Source: Symsagittifera roscoffensis
Taxonomy: Eukaryota > Xenacoelomorpha > Acoela > Convolutidae
Length of the DNA stretch: 64,000 bases
Assembly: GCF_963678635.1 (NCBI RefSeq)
Contig: NC_087067.1
Coordinates: 55,364,456-55,428,455, forward strand
Direction of reading: 5' to 3'
A model generated the notes under the pieces. That model made no database searches and had not been told where the DNA came from. It worked only from the letters and a program-made list of their open reading frames with translations. Shown one piece after another: positions 44,975 to 55,765 of the stretch. Position 1 is the stretch's first letter; each line of letters begins with the position of its first letter. The translations under genes were made by a program, and so were the position numbers.

Positions 44975-46092
44975 GTGTATGATAATCCTGAGTATGGATT
45001 ATAAAATGTAATGTAGCCAATTGTGTTTTTGGTATATCTGTCGTATTTATATATTACTTCAGTAGTTATAAACGGTGGTGGTAGTGATTGAGCTGTTATG
45101 TTAGGTGGGTTTAATGGGTAGGGATGTTGGGTAATATTGTTTAACTTAACTGTGATTTCAAACTTTAATTGTAAACTGTTTTGTTGGAGTATTTGAATAT
45201 TGTGATCACGGATATCGTTGTGAATATCTTGGCGATATTGTAATCTATTAAGTGCCCAGTTATGAAGGCGGTTACTTTCTTGATGTTGTCCAAATAATGG
45301 TGGAGGTGCTGTAAATGTATTCCAATCTAATCTTCAAGGAATATTTGTTAATGATTGTTCTCGGTATCTTGCGTCGAGATTGTTTGGAAAAGTTAAGTTA
45401 AGGAGTGTCGGTGAAGTTTGACTAATTGATGGTGTTGATGGGAGTGATAATGTTTCGGGTAGTGATGAAGATGTTGTATCTGTAGAAATGTCTATGGGGT
45501 CATTGACTAAATTTGGTTCACCTTGTGTGAATGAATGTGTAGTCCAATATGGAAATCGTGATGTTTGGTTTGTGGGGTTGAAAGGATTTTCACGTATTTG
45601 CTCAGATGTTGGTGTTGAACCTAAGTAGTCTGAGGGTAGGCTTGAAGTGCTTCGTTGTGAAAAAAGTGTAGGAGTTTCTGGTGTATTACCAGTGGGATTT
45701 TCTGGAGTGCTTTGTGGTGGTGATTGAGGTATTTCAAAATGAACTCGGGGAGTTTGAAAATTTCTATTTCGTCGAGGATGTATAATTTGTCTATTTATTT
45801 CTGTTGTGTTTTGGTTTTGACTAAGGTGTCGTATTCTACTTAGTTCTTGTGGTAGTGTTGGGTAAAGATTATATGTTGGTTCACTTAGAGATGCTTGTCG
45901 TTGAACTGGTTCTAGTGGTTCAGATAAACGAGCGTGCCGTTCTTCAAAAGTGTATGGATTGTCTTGAAAAGAAATTCGTGTAGATGTTTGAGGATTTTGA
46001 GTAGTTGAAGGTGGTGTTGGGTTATCTTGGGATAATGTCGGTGAAGACTGACTTTGTGACTGTTGGGTAGCAATTTTTGATAGTTTTTTGAA
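44962..46092 (-). pseudogene. Element B ORF5: Met-less Pro/Ser/Thr-rich ORF with one TGA
   Basis: The frame is open from a double TAA (46093-46098) down to a TAA at 44962-44964, about 376 codons. It is interrupted only by a TGA at 45334-45336 and contains no Met codon at all. The first 250 codons are Pro/Ser/Thr/Gln-rich (for example TPPSTTQNPQTSTRISFQD); the end is more structured. Codon bias and the overlap with ORF6 argue that it is real. Expression would require splicing, frameshifting from ORF4 or a non-AUG start. No family is recognised. Confidence 0.5.
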
Positions 46093-46100
46093 TTATTATT

Positions 46101-46289
46101 TTAATGAGAAAGTTTATGTTTATTATAATATTCTTCCAAAAAAATAATTAGAAAAATTGTTGCTAGGGCAAATGTGATGATTGCTTTCTTTATACATTTA
46201 CATATGGTCAAAATGAGGGATGATAAGAATGCTATGAAAATTACAAACAATAAAAAAATATCAGTTCTACTGAAAATTGTTCGTATCAT
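46101..46289 (-). CDS. Element B ORF4: 62-residue double-span membrane protein
   Basis: A short ORF with two hydrophobic segments (IFLLFVIFIAFLSSLILTI and IITFALATIFLIIFL) separated by the basic loop CKCIKKA. It ends next to the start of the ORF5 frame. It may be a small hairpin membrane protein or the leader of ORF5. It is too short to assign. Confidence 0.4.
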   Translation of the reverse strand: MIRTIFSRTDIFLLFVIFIAFLSSLILTICKCIKKAIITFALATIFLIIFLEEYYNKHKLSH

Positions 46290-47114
46290 TTAGACAAGTT
46301 ATATGAATCGTACCTGTGGATATAATCAAGGGTTTTGGAAAGTTGAAGAAATATTTCGAATATAGTGTAGAAAATTTAAAAAATGTTACAAAAAATGATT
46401 AGGATTATTAGAAAAGATTCAAGTATATCAAAAAGAAATATTATAAAGGTTTCAAGTGTTGTAAAAAAATGTTTAAGATTTATGAGTATTTGAGTAACTG
46501 TTTGAGAGAAGAGCATTTAAGAAATGATCTCTTGGTCGAATATTTTTTGCTGTTTGGGGCGATTTTCAAGTGTGGTCGGATTATTTATTAGTTTTTTGAC
46601 AAGTGGGTTGAGTTTTGTAAAAAATTGTTGGGGGCAATTTTCATGTTGATCGGGAGGTCGTCTTTTTCTTTATTTTTGTTTGTCAAATGATCCGGGGTAT
46701 GGTGAGATTTTTATACTTTAGGCTAATTAAAATGTGCATTTTGTTACTTTAGGCTAAGTTAACAAATTTGTTTTGGGGGTATTCGTGGTCTGAGTTGGGG
46801 AAATATTGTTGATCTTTGGGTTATTAGATAAGGGAGGGGTATGGTATTATGGTGATATTTATTTTAGTTGTCAAGTTGGAGTGGTTTGCTTATTTTTGAC
46901 CTGGAGGTCGTAAAGTTATAGTTATAGATGTGCCTGGAGTTCTATATTATTCGTCTAATTGGTCTTAGTTTGAGTTAGAGAAAGTGACGGATTGGATGAA
47001 TCCTATTGGTCTATTTTGAACTAGAATTATTGCGTACTTGTCAGCATGTTATTTTGAAAAATGGAAATGAAAAATGTTTCGGAGGTTTCAAGATTGTGAA
47101 GTATAATGTTAAAA
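46290..47114. other. Non-coding gap between pol and the 3' ORFs of element B
   Basis: No ORF of note on either strand; AT-rich on the minus strand. It is a likely place for splice acceptors of a subgenomic mRNA, though none is clear. Confidence 0.4.
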
Positions 47115-49370
47115 TTACTTTTGAAATTCCACTTTCTTTAAAATTTTAGATTGGGGGATGAATATTTTATAGTTTTTACGTGGTTGATTTCGGAGTCTTG
47201 TTGTTTTTCTATTTTCTGATTTGTCGATTTGTTCTTGGGGTATTATTTGTTCGGTCATTTTTCTATTTTTTCTTTGTTTTGGGGATTCTTTATGGTTTTG
47301 TGTATTGTTTTTGGTGGCGGTTGGTTTTGTGTTTTGATTTTCGGTGGGGTTATCATTTTGTTCTGTGTTTTTCAGATGTGGTTCATTTTGAATGATTTTT
47401 AATCCTGTGAAAGAATATAATTGAGTTAATTCGCGGAGTGCGTATTCTTTTGGGTAATAAGGTAATAGGTTGTTTCGATGTTGAACGATTTCTTTTTTGT
47501 TTGAGTCGGTAATTTTATATGTGACATCAGTGGGTCTTGCAATTATTTGGTATGGTCCTTTTCGAAGGGGTTGTAATTTTTTAGAAATTCCTTTTTGAGT
47601 ATTAAAATTAGGTATTAAAACAAATGTTCCAATTTTTAATTCGGAGGCTGGTGTAAAACGTGAATTGATTTGTTCATTAATGTTTTGTCTTTGTAATAAA
47701 TTTTTTGTTATTTTTTGATAAATTTCATTGTGTTTTTTATCTCTATTTAGAATCCATTCGGTGTGTGTACCGGAGGCTAGTTTAAGAATTTGTGGGTGAT
47801 GAAAATGATCTTCATCGTGTGTATGTAAAGGTAGGTTATAACAAATTGAGTCTTTATTTGGTTGACAATAACCTTGTGCGTTTTTATGAGAATTTGCTGT
47901 AAACATTATTGGTTTGCGTGGCTTTTGGTTAAAAACCATTTCGTATGGTGACATTCCTAAAGTTGTCGTAATTTGTGAATTATATGCTAAGGGAAATAAT
48001 TTTACATCTGCTGACCATTCGGTATATTTTGTATCATTTCCGTTGATGATACATCTAAGATATTCTTGTAATGAACGGTTCATACCTTCGACTAAGCCGT
48101 TTGTCCAAGGTGCATGAGATGTACGTGGTTTGTGTTTAATGTTATATAAATGACATAGTGTGATAATTTCATTATTTATGAATTCTGTACCGTTGTCTGT
48201 GACTAAAATTTCTGGTAGTCCAAATTTTGCTATCCAGTGTTCATAAAGTGTTGTATACGCATAATAAGCGTTACAATGTGGTACTGGGTTAAGTGCTACA
48301 TAATGTGTAAATGCGTCAACAATTACCATAATGTAGGAATTTCCTTCTGATGAGGGTGAAATTGGGCCTTTAGTATCAAATGAGATACGATGATTAAAGT
48401 ACAAGCTTTGTCCTTTAAAATCTTCTTTTTGTGCTATTTGTTTTTGATTTGGGTAAGGTTTATTTAGTTGACATACTATACAATCATTGCATAGTACTTT
48501 TATCCAAATTGGTGCATTTGGGAAGTAAAAATTTTGTATAAAGTTTGAATATGTTTTTTCTGATCCAGAATGTCCTTTAATATTTTGTGTATGTGAAATA
48601 TTAAAAGCTATGAGAATCATACTTAAAGGGAGACAGGGGACTGTAGATTCATTTAAGTTATACTCTAAAAGGTCTGTAGTTTCATTAATTGTTGTGTTAT
48701 TAAATTTGCGAAAGTATCGGAGGAGTGTTTTGTTGCCTAGAATGGTTGAATCTGCCTTGATAGGTTTAGTTTTATATTTGTGCCATGATTTTAGTTGTCG
48801 AATTATTGGGTCCAGATTTTGATATTGTTTTAGTGTTGAAAATGTAATTGTTTCTGTTGGGGGGAGAAAAATGTTTTCAATTTCGAATTTAGATAAGGGT
48901 ATTGTATCAAGTGGGTCGTGGAGGTCAAAAACTTGATTTATTGTGTATTTTGAATCGTTTGTTTGTGGTCCTGATAAATTTATTTTATCAGTTAAATTTT
49001 CTTTTTCAATTAGTGGAAAATGGTCTTTTTTAGTTTGGTGTTGTTTTGTTCGTTTTTGTTGGGTGTTATTTTTTATTCATTGAGAATATGGGATTGGTTT
49101 GAAAGTTGATGTTCCAAGTAGATCAACTTCATAATGATTATTTTGACAATCTAAATAAAGTGGGAAATGTTGTAAACTATTTATTTGTGATTGTTCAATA
49201 TCAGTTTTTACTGCATATTTGCATTCCAATCGGGGTGATGTTTCGTTTTCTGCAAGGTAGAATTTTATGTTTTTGGGTATTTCAACTGTTGTTTTTCGTG
49301 TAAGTAATTCAGGTGGTGTATTTCGAGACTTAAGGTGTCTGGTAATGCAAGATTTTTTCCTGCAGTCCAA
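47115..49370 (-). pseudogene. Element B pol, 3' part: RNase H tail and integrase
   Basis: This frame picks up where the gag-pol frame ends (RNTPPELL directly continues ALPDTLS). It runs to 47115 with one in-frame TGA at 49077-49079; I read every codon from 49076 to 48620 and found it open. Integrase features: HHCC zinc finger (ISHTQNIKGHSG and VLCNDCIVCQ) and a core with Asp in HRISFDTKG, Asp in LVTDNGTEF and Glu in NGLVEGMNRS. The last two are 35 residues apart. A C-terminal SH3-like region follows (KIGTFVLIPNF; LRKGPYQIIARP; VTYKITD). The last 110 residues are Asn/Gln/Lys-rich. The enzyme would be intact if the TGA and the upstream frame break were bypassed. Confidence 0.9.
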
Positions 49371-52300
49371 ACTATATGTAAGTTTGGAAATTTCATTAGA
49401 ATTAGTTGAAATCTGTAAACTCGGTGGTTTGGATTAGATTTTTGTGTAAAAAGAAAGATGATTGGTTTATGGTCTGTGAAAAGAACTGTGGGATGTTTTG
49501 ATCCAAGTATCAGAAATTCATATTCTGTCAGTGTATATATTATGGCTGTACATTCTCTCATTAGAGTTGAGAGTCGTAGCTCTGCTTGAGTGAATAATCG
49601 AGAATTTGCTGATATGAGGTTCATTTTATTTGTACCATTATGTGATTGTAATAGTGCTGCACCGATGCCAAAGTTCGAAGCATCGCACATTGCATAAAAT
49701 GGTTGATTAGGGTCTGGAATTGTGTTTGAAATTTGTTCAGTTAAAAGTTTCTTTATTTCTTCAAATCGTGTTTGATGTTCTGTGTTCCATTCAAAATTAT
49801 TTTGTTGTCTAAGGATGTTATAAAATGGTCGTAGATATAATTGCATTTTATAAACGTATTTGCTTAAAAAATTTAACATTCCAAGGAATTCTTGGATTTT
49901 CTTTTTATTTGTTGGTGGTTGAAGTTTTTGAATAGCGTCAATGCGTGATTTCAGTGGAGTGATTGTTTTTCTTTCTATATTATGTCCTAAGAATTTAACT
50001 TTTGTCAAAAAGAAGTGTGATTTATCGGGGGCGGCCTTCAGATTTTCGTTCTGAAGTATTTGGTGATATTTTTCTAAAACATTGAACATCTCGTCTTTTG
50101 TTTGTGATTGCATAAAAACATCGTCTAAATAGGTGATTGCGTTTTTCTTGAGTATTAGTGGTCTAAAAATTTTGCTCATAAAAGCTGAAAATGCTGCTGG
50201 TCCTATGGATATTCCATAGAATAAGCGGTTGAATTCATATTGTTGGTTTCCGATAACAAATTGTGTTAAACGTCGTGATTGTTCATCTAGTGGCATTTGA
50301 TTGTATGCACTATTCATATCGGCGGTTGTAAAGTATTTGCCGTTTATTTTTGTTAAAATAACTTGTATTGGTTCAATGGGCCAATTACATTTTGATTCAT
50401 CTATGAGTGAATTGAGGTATCTAGCATCGAGAACGATTTTTAATGATTCTCCTTTAGCTAGAATGATAACGGGGTTGATAAATGTGTTGCCTTTTGGTTG
50501 TTCTTCTTTATTAACTGGTGATATAATATTGTACTGTTCTAAAATATCGAGTAATCTGTTTACTTTATCATGTAAGTGAATTGGTACTTTACTTGCTCTC
50601 TGTTTTTTGAAAACTGCGTCTGGTTTTAACGGGAGATGTAGTGATGAACTGATTTTGCCAACATCGAATTTTGATGTTGCATAGACTGATGAATATTTAA
50701 TTAGCTGTTTGGCTAACTTTTCGAATTCGTCTTGTGTTATTTGTGAATGTTGGAAATTAAACATTGTTAAAAATTTCTGTTGGTCTGCTGTGTAGTTACT
50801 TATGTTGAATGTAGGTTTGAAATATGGAGTTTTTGTGAAATAATCCGTATTTCTGTTTTCGTTACTTATTATATTATTTATAGATAATTCTTCATTAAGA
50901 ATTGTGGATTGACAAATATCTAATAATTGAAGTATATTATTTACGCGATAGGCTTTTTCGTGTATTGGCGATATTGTAGCGTTGGTTTCACAATATCCTA
51001 AAAGTCCTAAAGGTAATGTTACTTGGTAAGGTGTGTTGTTATAGACATGTAAGGAAATGATATCTGAATTCGAATTTTTCAAATATTTTATTGAAGAGAT
51101 TGTGATTTTGAAAAATTTATGAATAGGTTTGAATTCAAAATCTGACATATAAAATTTTTGTTTGTTTTGTTCTTTATCATATTGGTGAACTTGTTTGATT
51201 GAAAAATTATAGATGTTTCCTGATAGTGGTTTCAAGTGTTTTCTTTGTTGGTTAAATATCGGGTAGAATTTTGAAAAGAATGGTGGTTGTTTATTTAATC
51301 TTTGAAAAAATGTTAAGGATGTTTCTTTTGTTTTTGTATATTTATCTTTGATTAATATTTTACTATTTAGTATGTTAATTGTTGGTATATACTTCGAAAT
51401 AAATGGTATTCCAATGATATTATATTTAATATCAGTGATATGGAATATTTGTTTAAATGGCTTATTTAAAATTTTGCTTTGCTCCATTGTTCTGGTGGGG
51501 AGGAGAAATAATTGGATTTTTCCGTAGTTTATCAATGTTGATCCCTGTGCTGTTGCTAGCTTACTGGAGGTTTCAAGAGGTGTTAGCTTTGGGTGTAAAG
51601 TTTTTATTTCATTCCATGTGGGAATGTTTATTATGTTTGATTCTGCTCCTGAATCAATTAAAAAATCGATTTCAAGATCTAGTGGTTGAAATTCTTTGGT
51701 TCTTGGACTTTCTAAGAGAAATGGTATTGTCCAAATTTTTTCTTTGGGTTGTTCTTTTTGTATATTTTGATAGATGTGGTTCGTATTCAAGCATTTTGTT
51801 TTGATATTTTTATTGGTTTGATTTGTAGTGTTAATTTCATTCGTTTCTTGCGTCGTTGGTGTGGAATTTATGGGTGTAGCGTAATAATTTTGAAGAAATT
51901 CTGATTGATTTTCATATATGTGTGATGAAAAAGGTTGTTCATATATTACAGATTCATAGTCATTTTCGACTTTTATCATATTGATAGAAAGAGTGTTTTC
52001 TGTATCGCTTTCTGAATCTGATGATGTACAGTTTATTTGATTGAGTTGTAACGTATCAGTTACTGTGTCATCAATACCTGGAGGGTCTGATGTTGTTTCT
52101 GGATTAGACTGTACTTGATTGATTTGTCTTTGATGTTTAGGTGTACTACTTCTGTGACGATTATTAGAGTTATTATAGTGATTATTATTCCGGTGTGGTG
52201 ATTGGGAATAATTTCTATAACGGTTATTATAACTTGAATGTTGATTTTGTGAATTATTTCGCGATCTATTTTGATAATTACCGTTTGATCTATTATATGA

Positions 52301-54790
52301 GTTATTTCTTGATCGATTGTTTGGATAATACTGATTTCGGTTGTTGGAATAGCTTCTATTTCGATTATTGGAATAGTTTCTATTTCTATTATATGATGAG
52401 TTTCGTGATTGATTGTTTGGATAGTATCTATTTCTTGATTGGGAATTAGATCTAGAAACAAATTGTGTTGTGTTTGAATTAGATCTGGAGTAGTTATTTC
52501 TACTATTTGGTCTATTGTAGTGATTTTGTGATGAATTTTGTGTGTTTCTTCGTTCTGGCGATCTTCCTCTATAACTTGAGTTATATGGGGATTGATTCCT
52601 TGTATAGCTTGTATTGTTCGGGAGTGGTTTTCCGGAACTATTGTTGCTATATACATTTTTGTTTGGTAGATTTTGATCTTTCTTCATATATTGATAAAAT
52701 GATTTATTTGGTTCTTTGTATTTGTGAGGTTTATTTTGACTATCTTGCTGTTTTTGTCTACATTCGGAAATACTATGTCCGTATCGTCGGCAATAATTAC
52801 ACCATTTTTTGAAAGATGGTTTGCCTTTAAAGTTTGGGTTCTTTTCGTAAATATTGAGTATTTCAGTGATTTTTTCAACGAGGTCTGTGTCTGATTCCTG
52901 TATATTATTAATATTAGTGGGAGTCGTTTCAATTCTGTTAACGTATTGTAATTTCAGATTTTCCGTTTCTTCTAGTTTCATCGTGATTTCTGCTTGTTCT
53001 AACTTGTCTACTAGTTTTCGAAAATCTAAATCGGGTTCTCGAATTGAGGAAGGATGGGATGCTCTCTTTTTTATTGCTATTTTCCTTAATTGTGGTGTTA
53101 AGGTCATCATTAAGATTTCTGTCATCTTTGTGTTTTTATAGTCGTGTGTATTTAGTGAATATGCTTTTCGAACTAGTGTTTCGATTCGTACTGCTAATTG
53201 CTTGATGGTTTCGTTTGGTATTCTGCGAATTTCATTACATAAAACTCTTTGTTGTTGTTTGTTTCTTTCAGAGTCAAACATTTTTGAAAATTCTTGTGTA
53301 AACCTTTTCCAGTTTGATTTTATTTCTAGAGGTAGTACTGAAAACCATTTTTGGGCTGCGCCATCTAAGGTTGTTTGTATCAACGCTGTGCGTCGATGTA
53401 TCCAGTTTTGATGTAGTGGCGTATTAATTGGTTCAGGTCCAATGTTTAAAATCAGGTTTGCTGTTACTGCATTTAAATAATCTTCTACAGAGTATTCAGG
53501 GTCTGTTCCTGTGAAAACCATTAAAGGTTTGTTTGATGTTATTGATGATCCACCCATAAGGTATGGATTCATTGTCATTTGTAATGATTCTGCTGCATTT
53601 GGCATTTGAGAAAAATTTGAAAGTTGGTTTCTTGTTATTTCATGTTGTTGGAGATAATATGGGAGTGGTATTTCATTTTGCATTTGTGATGGTTGATACG
53701 AGTGTGCAGTCATTGGATTTTGTTGTTGAATTGGTTGAAAAGATTGTGTATTAATTAGATTTTGTTGTTGAATTGGTTGTTGATGTTGTGCATCTATCGG
53801 TTGTGGAGAAAAATTTCTATGATTTGTACGTGTTTTCTGTATTCCTTGTCTACGATATTCTTGAGTATATGGTGCAAATATGTCTGGTTGTAAGAAATCA
53901 TCATCTGAGGATAAATAATCCATTTGATAAGATGTCTGTTTTTTATTTTTATTTTGTTGAAAAAATGGGTAATTTTCACTGTGATCCTGTGGAGGATTTG
54001 TTTGGAAATTTATTGAATTAGGTTGGGCCATTGGGTTATCCCAGTTTCGAGATCTTGTATACTGGTTAAAATTTCTTCGTGGTTGATAATTTGTTTTTGA
54101 TGGATGTGTATAATTATAATTATGGTCTGCAAAGTTGTTTCTAGTGAATGTTTTGCGTGTTTTTGATGGTATTGTCATGGGTCTGTATGTTTGGTAATCC
54201 ATATGTGAATATTTAGGGGCAACCGAAGGTTTAACGGTTGATTGTAAGGTTACCTGTGTTTGTGAAGGATTTGTATTTCTTGGTGTTGTTAAGTTTGGAC
54301 GTATTGGTGAAATACTTTGTTGTGTAGTTGTTGTGTGTACAATTTCTTCATTTATGAAGTGTGATGGTGTTTGGATATCTTGTTGAGTAAGATTCCTAGT
54401 TCCATTGAGGTTTTCGTTGTGTATGACTGTAGAGTTTAAACTATTATTTTGTGTATCGGGCAAAAATGTATTATAGTTTAATGGTGTTGCATCAATGGTG
54501 AATGGTATTACTTTTACATAATCTCTTATGTAAGATATTGTACTTATTGCTTGACTTGAGATTGATTGTGGGAAGCTTATAAATGCGGGATGAGACCATT
54601 CGGGGTCCCAAACATAATCTGATTGTTCTGTGATAGCGGTATCATCGTTCGAATTTTGGGGTCTAAAATTTTTTCTTGCTTGTGCAATTAAATCAATATT
54701 GTGTGTGAAATAATCTATTATGAACCATGCCAAAATTTTTGTAGATCGTGTTTTGTATGTTGTGAAACGTCGTCTTTCGTGAAATTTTCT
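49265..54790 (-). CDS. Element B ORF3: gag-pol (gag, zinc knuckle, protease, RT, RNase H)
   Basis: More than 1800 codons are open. The frame starts after a TAA at 54791-54793 and has no ATG for nearly 200 codons, so it is probably entered by a -1 shift from ORF2. Residue numbers below count from 54733. Residues 1-380 are Gln/Asn/Pro-rich. A gag domain lies at about 395-600 (FTGTDPEYSVEDYL, AAQKWFSVLP). A CCHC knuckle CNYCRRYGHSISEC lies near 644-657, then an Asn/Ser/Arg-rich tract. The protease has LIDSGAESNII near 1026. RT has LKIVLDARYLN, TTADMNSAYNQMPL and the catalytic ITYLDDVF near 1533. RNase H has YAMCDASNFGIGAALL, MRECTAIIYTL and LFTDHKPI. The frame ends early, inside the RNase H tail, because of a frame break near 49335. 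Confidence 0.92.
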   Translation of the reverse strand, partial: RKFHERRRFTTYKTRSTKILAWFIIDYFTHNIDLIAQARKNFRPQNSNDDTAITEQSDYVWDPEWSHPAFISFPQSISSQAISTISYIRDYVKVIPFTIDATPLNYNTFLPDTQNNSLNSTVIHNENLNGTRNLTQQDIQTPSHFINEEIVHTTTTQQSISPIRPNLTTPRNTNPSQTQVTLQSTVKPSVAPKYSHMDYQTYRPMTIPSKTRKTFTRNNFADHNYNYTHPSKTNYQPRRNFNQYTRSRNWDNPMAQPNSINFQTNPPQDHSENYPFFQQNKNKKQTSYQMDYLSSDDDFLQPDIFAPYTQEYRRQGIQKTRTNHRNFSPQPIDAQHQQPIQQQNLINTQSFQPIQQQNPMTAHSYQPSQMQNEIPLPYYLQQHEITRNQLSNFSQMPNAAESLQMTMNPYLMGGSSITSNKPLMVFTGTDPEYSVEDYLNAVTANLILNIGPEPINTPLHQNWIHRRTALIQTTLDGAAQKWFSVLPLEIKSNWKRFTQEFSKMFDSERNKQQQRVLCNEIRRIPNETIKQLAVRIETLVRKAYSLNTHDYKNTKMTEILMMTLTPQLRKIAIKKRASHPSSIREPDLDFRKLVDKLEQAEITMKLEETENLKLQYVNRIETTPTNINNIQESDTDLVEKITEILNIYEKNPNFKGKPSFKKWCNYCRRYGHSISECRQKQQDSQNKPHKYKEPNKSFYQYMKKDQNLPNKNVYSNNSSGKPLPNNTSYTRNQSPYNSSYRGRSPERRNTQNSSQNHYNRPNSRNNYSRSNSNTTQFVSRSNSQSRNRYYPNNQSRNSSYNRNRNYSNNRNRSYSNNRNQYYPNNRSRNNSYNRSNGNYQNRSRNNSQNQHSSYNNRYRNYSQSPHRNNNHYNNSNNRHRSSTPKHQRQINQVQSNPETTSDPPGIDDTVTDTLQLNQINCTSSDSESDTENTLSINMIKVENDYESVIYEQPFSSHIYENQSEFLQNYYATPINSTPTTQETNEINTTNQTNKNIKTKCLNTNHIYQNIQKEQPKEKIWTIPFLLESPRTKEFQPLDLEIDFLIDSGAESNIINIPTWNEIKTLHPKLTPLETSSKLATAQGSTLINYGKIQLFLLPTRTMEQSKILNKPFKQIFHITDIKYNIIGIPFISKYIPTINILNSKILIKDKYTKTKETSLTFFQRLNKQPPFFSKFYPIFNQQRKHLKPLSGNIYNFSIKQVHQYDKEQNKQKFYMSDFEFKPIHKFFKITISSIKYLKNSNSDIISLHVYNNTPYQVTLPLGLLGYCETNATISPIHEKAYRVNNILQLLDICQSTILNEELSINNIISNENRNTDYFTKTPYFKPTFNISNYTADQQKFLTMFNFQHSQITQDEFEKLAKQLIKYSSVYATSKFDVGKISSSLHLPLKPDAVFKKQRASKVPIHLHDKVNRLLDILEQYNIISPVNKEEQPKGNTFINPVIILAKGESLKIVLDARYLNSLIDESKCNWPIEPIQVILTKINGKYFTTADMNSAYNQMPLDEQSRRLTQFVIGNQQYEFNRLFYGISIGPAAFSAFMSKIFRPLILKKNAITYLDDVFMQSQTKDEMFNVLEKYHQILQNENLKAAPDKSHFFLTKVKFLGHNIERKTITPLKSRIDAIQKLQPPTNKKKIQEFLGMLNFLSKYVYKMQLYLRPFYNILRQQNNFEWNTEHQTRFEEIKKLLTEQISNTIPDPNQPFYAMCDASNFGIGAALLQSHNGTNKMNLISANSRLFTQAELRLSTLMRECTAIIYTLTEYEFLILGSKHPTVLFTDHKPIIFLFTQKSNPNHRVYRFQLILMKFPNLHIVWTAGKNLALPDTLSLEIHHLNYLHEKQQLKYPKT

Positions 54791-55323
54791 TTAATATTGT
54801 TTAAATAACTAGAGAGTAGTGTGATTTCATGTCGTACTCTTAAATGTTTAGATGTTTCTGTCGGTGAGACATTTGTTATTGGGATTTCGTTTTCTAATAT
54901 CGAAATATAACTATATATTATTGCGAAAACTTCATTAGTGAAAATGGAGTTTGCTCTTTGTGAGTTATGGTATTGAATGCTTTTTATATATTCTGAAAAA
55001 ACTTTTGAAAATTCTAAATCAAGATCGTCTGTTTGAATTGTATATTTTCTATGATTATGGTTTGGTGAGGTGAATTCTATGGAGTAGATTCCATACTGTT
55101 GTGTTATGTTGCATATATCTTTTAGGTAGTGGTCTATGATTTGTCTTTTGATTTTTACATCTGGGAACTCTGTTTTACATGGACTGATTCCGGGTTCAAA
55201 TAAATTTAATAGTAAATTTTTGCAAAATATATGCTGTCCTCTATCAGTGGTTGCATCTACTATAAAAGGGAAGATTTCATCATCATCTGGGGTTTCGTCA
55301 CCTGGGGTGTGCGTTGAGCTCAT
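54718..55323 (-). CDS. Element B ORF2: 201-residue protein upstream of gag-pol
   Basis: An ATG at 55321-55323 lies inside the end of ORF1 (26 bp overlap). The protein has an acidic N-terminus (GDETPDDDEIFPF) and a mostly helical, globular-looking body without recognised motifs. Just before its stop the minus strand reads CAAAAATTTTGG (54741-54730), where a -1 slip would enter the gag-pol frame; the two frames overlap for 73 bp. It may be a matrix-like gag part. The family is unknown. Confidence 0.65.
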   Translation of the reverse strand: MSSTHTPGDETPDDDEIFPFIVDATTDRGQHIFCKNLLLNLFEPGISPCKTEFPDVKIKRQIIDHYLKDICNITQQYGIYSIEFTSPNHNHRKYTIQTDDLDLEFSKVFSEYIKSIQYHNSQRANSIFTNEVFAIIYSYISILENEIPITNVSPTETSKHLRVRHEITLLSSYLNNIKENFTKDDVSQHTKHDLQKFWHGS

Positions 55324-55765
55324 TTTTTCGTTCGATGACTGTTAATATGTAATTATTAATGTGTCGAATTGGTTGATTCCAATTGTATAAATGTACTGGT
55401 TTGTGTTTATACTGCTTTTTTATTCTTCTTTTTCCTCTTTTTGATGAATTTGAAGTTGTTTCTGAGTCAGAGAAATATAATTGATCGTGAAGTGGGCAAT
55501 TTTTATCTATTGATTCTTTTAGTTTGTAAAGTTCGTCTAAACTGTTGGTTTCTGATTCTGAAAATGCGTTTCGGTTTTTTGAAAATCTTTTTCGTGTTAT
55601 TTGTCTTTGTTTCGTTATTATTTTTCTTTTTAGTGTTTGTCGTTTTGTTCGAATGTATCCAACTGTTTGTGTATGAGGTGTGATTACAAGGTCGTATTTT
55701 TTATTATCTATTTCACAATTGTGTAAAACAATTGTTTGTTTATTTCCTAGGTTTTTAAATGACAT
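55298..55765 (-). CDS. Element B ORF1: 155-residue basic protein
   Basis: An intact ORF starting at the ATG 55763-55765, the first substantial one after the leader. It has strongly basic stretches (RTKRQTLKRKIITKQRQITRKRF; KRGKRRIKKQYKHKP), a Ser/Glu-rich middle and no membrane segment. The composition suggests nucleic-acid binding or nuclear entry. No family is recognised. It overlaps ORF2 by 26 bp. Confidence 0.6.
   Translation of the reverse strand: MSFKNLGNKQTIVLHNCEIDNKKYDLVITPHTQTVGYIRTKRQTLKRKIITKQRQITRKRFSKNRNAFSESETNSLDELYKLKESIDKNCPLHDQLYFSDSETTSNSSKRGKRRIKKQYKHKPVHLYNWNQPIRHINNYILTVIERKNELNAHPR

Noticed and set aside
49077-49079. TGA reassignment or selenocysteine in element B
   Set aside because: Only two TGAs, in unrelated proteins, no recognisable SECIS-type structure looked convincing, and GLDC uses the standard code. 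Kept only as a readthrough possibility.
52060-52656. 198-codon minus-strand ORF inside gag-pol
   Set aside because: An Ile-rich shadow of the Asn/Ser/Arg-rich tract of gag-pol in another frame.
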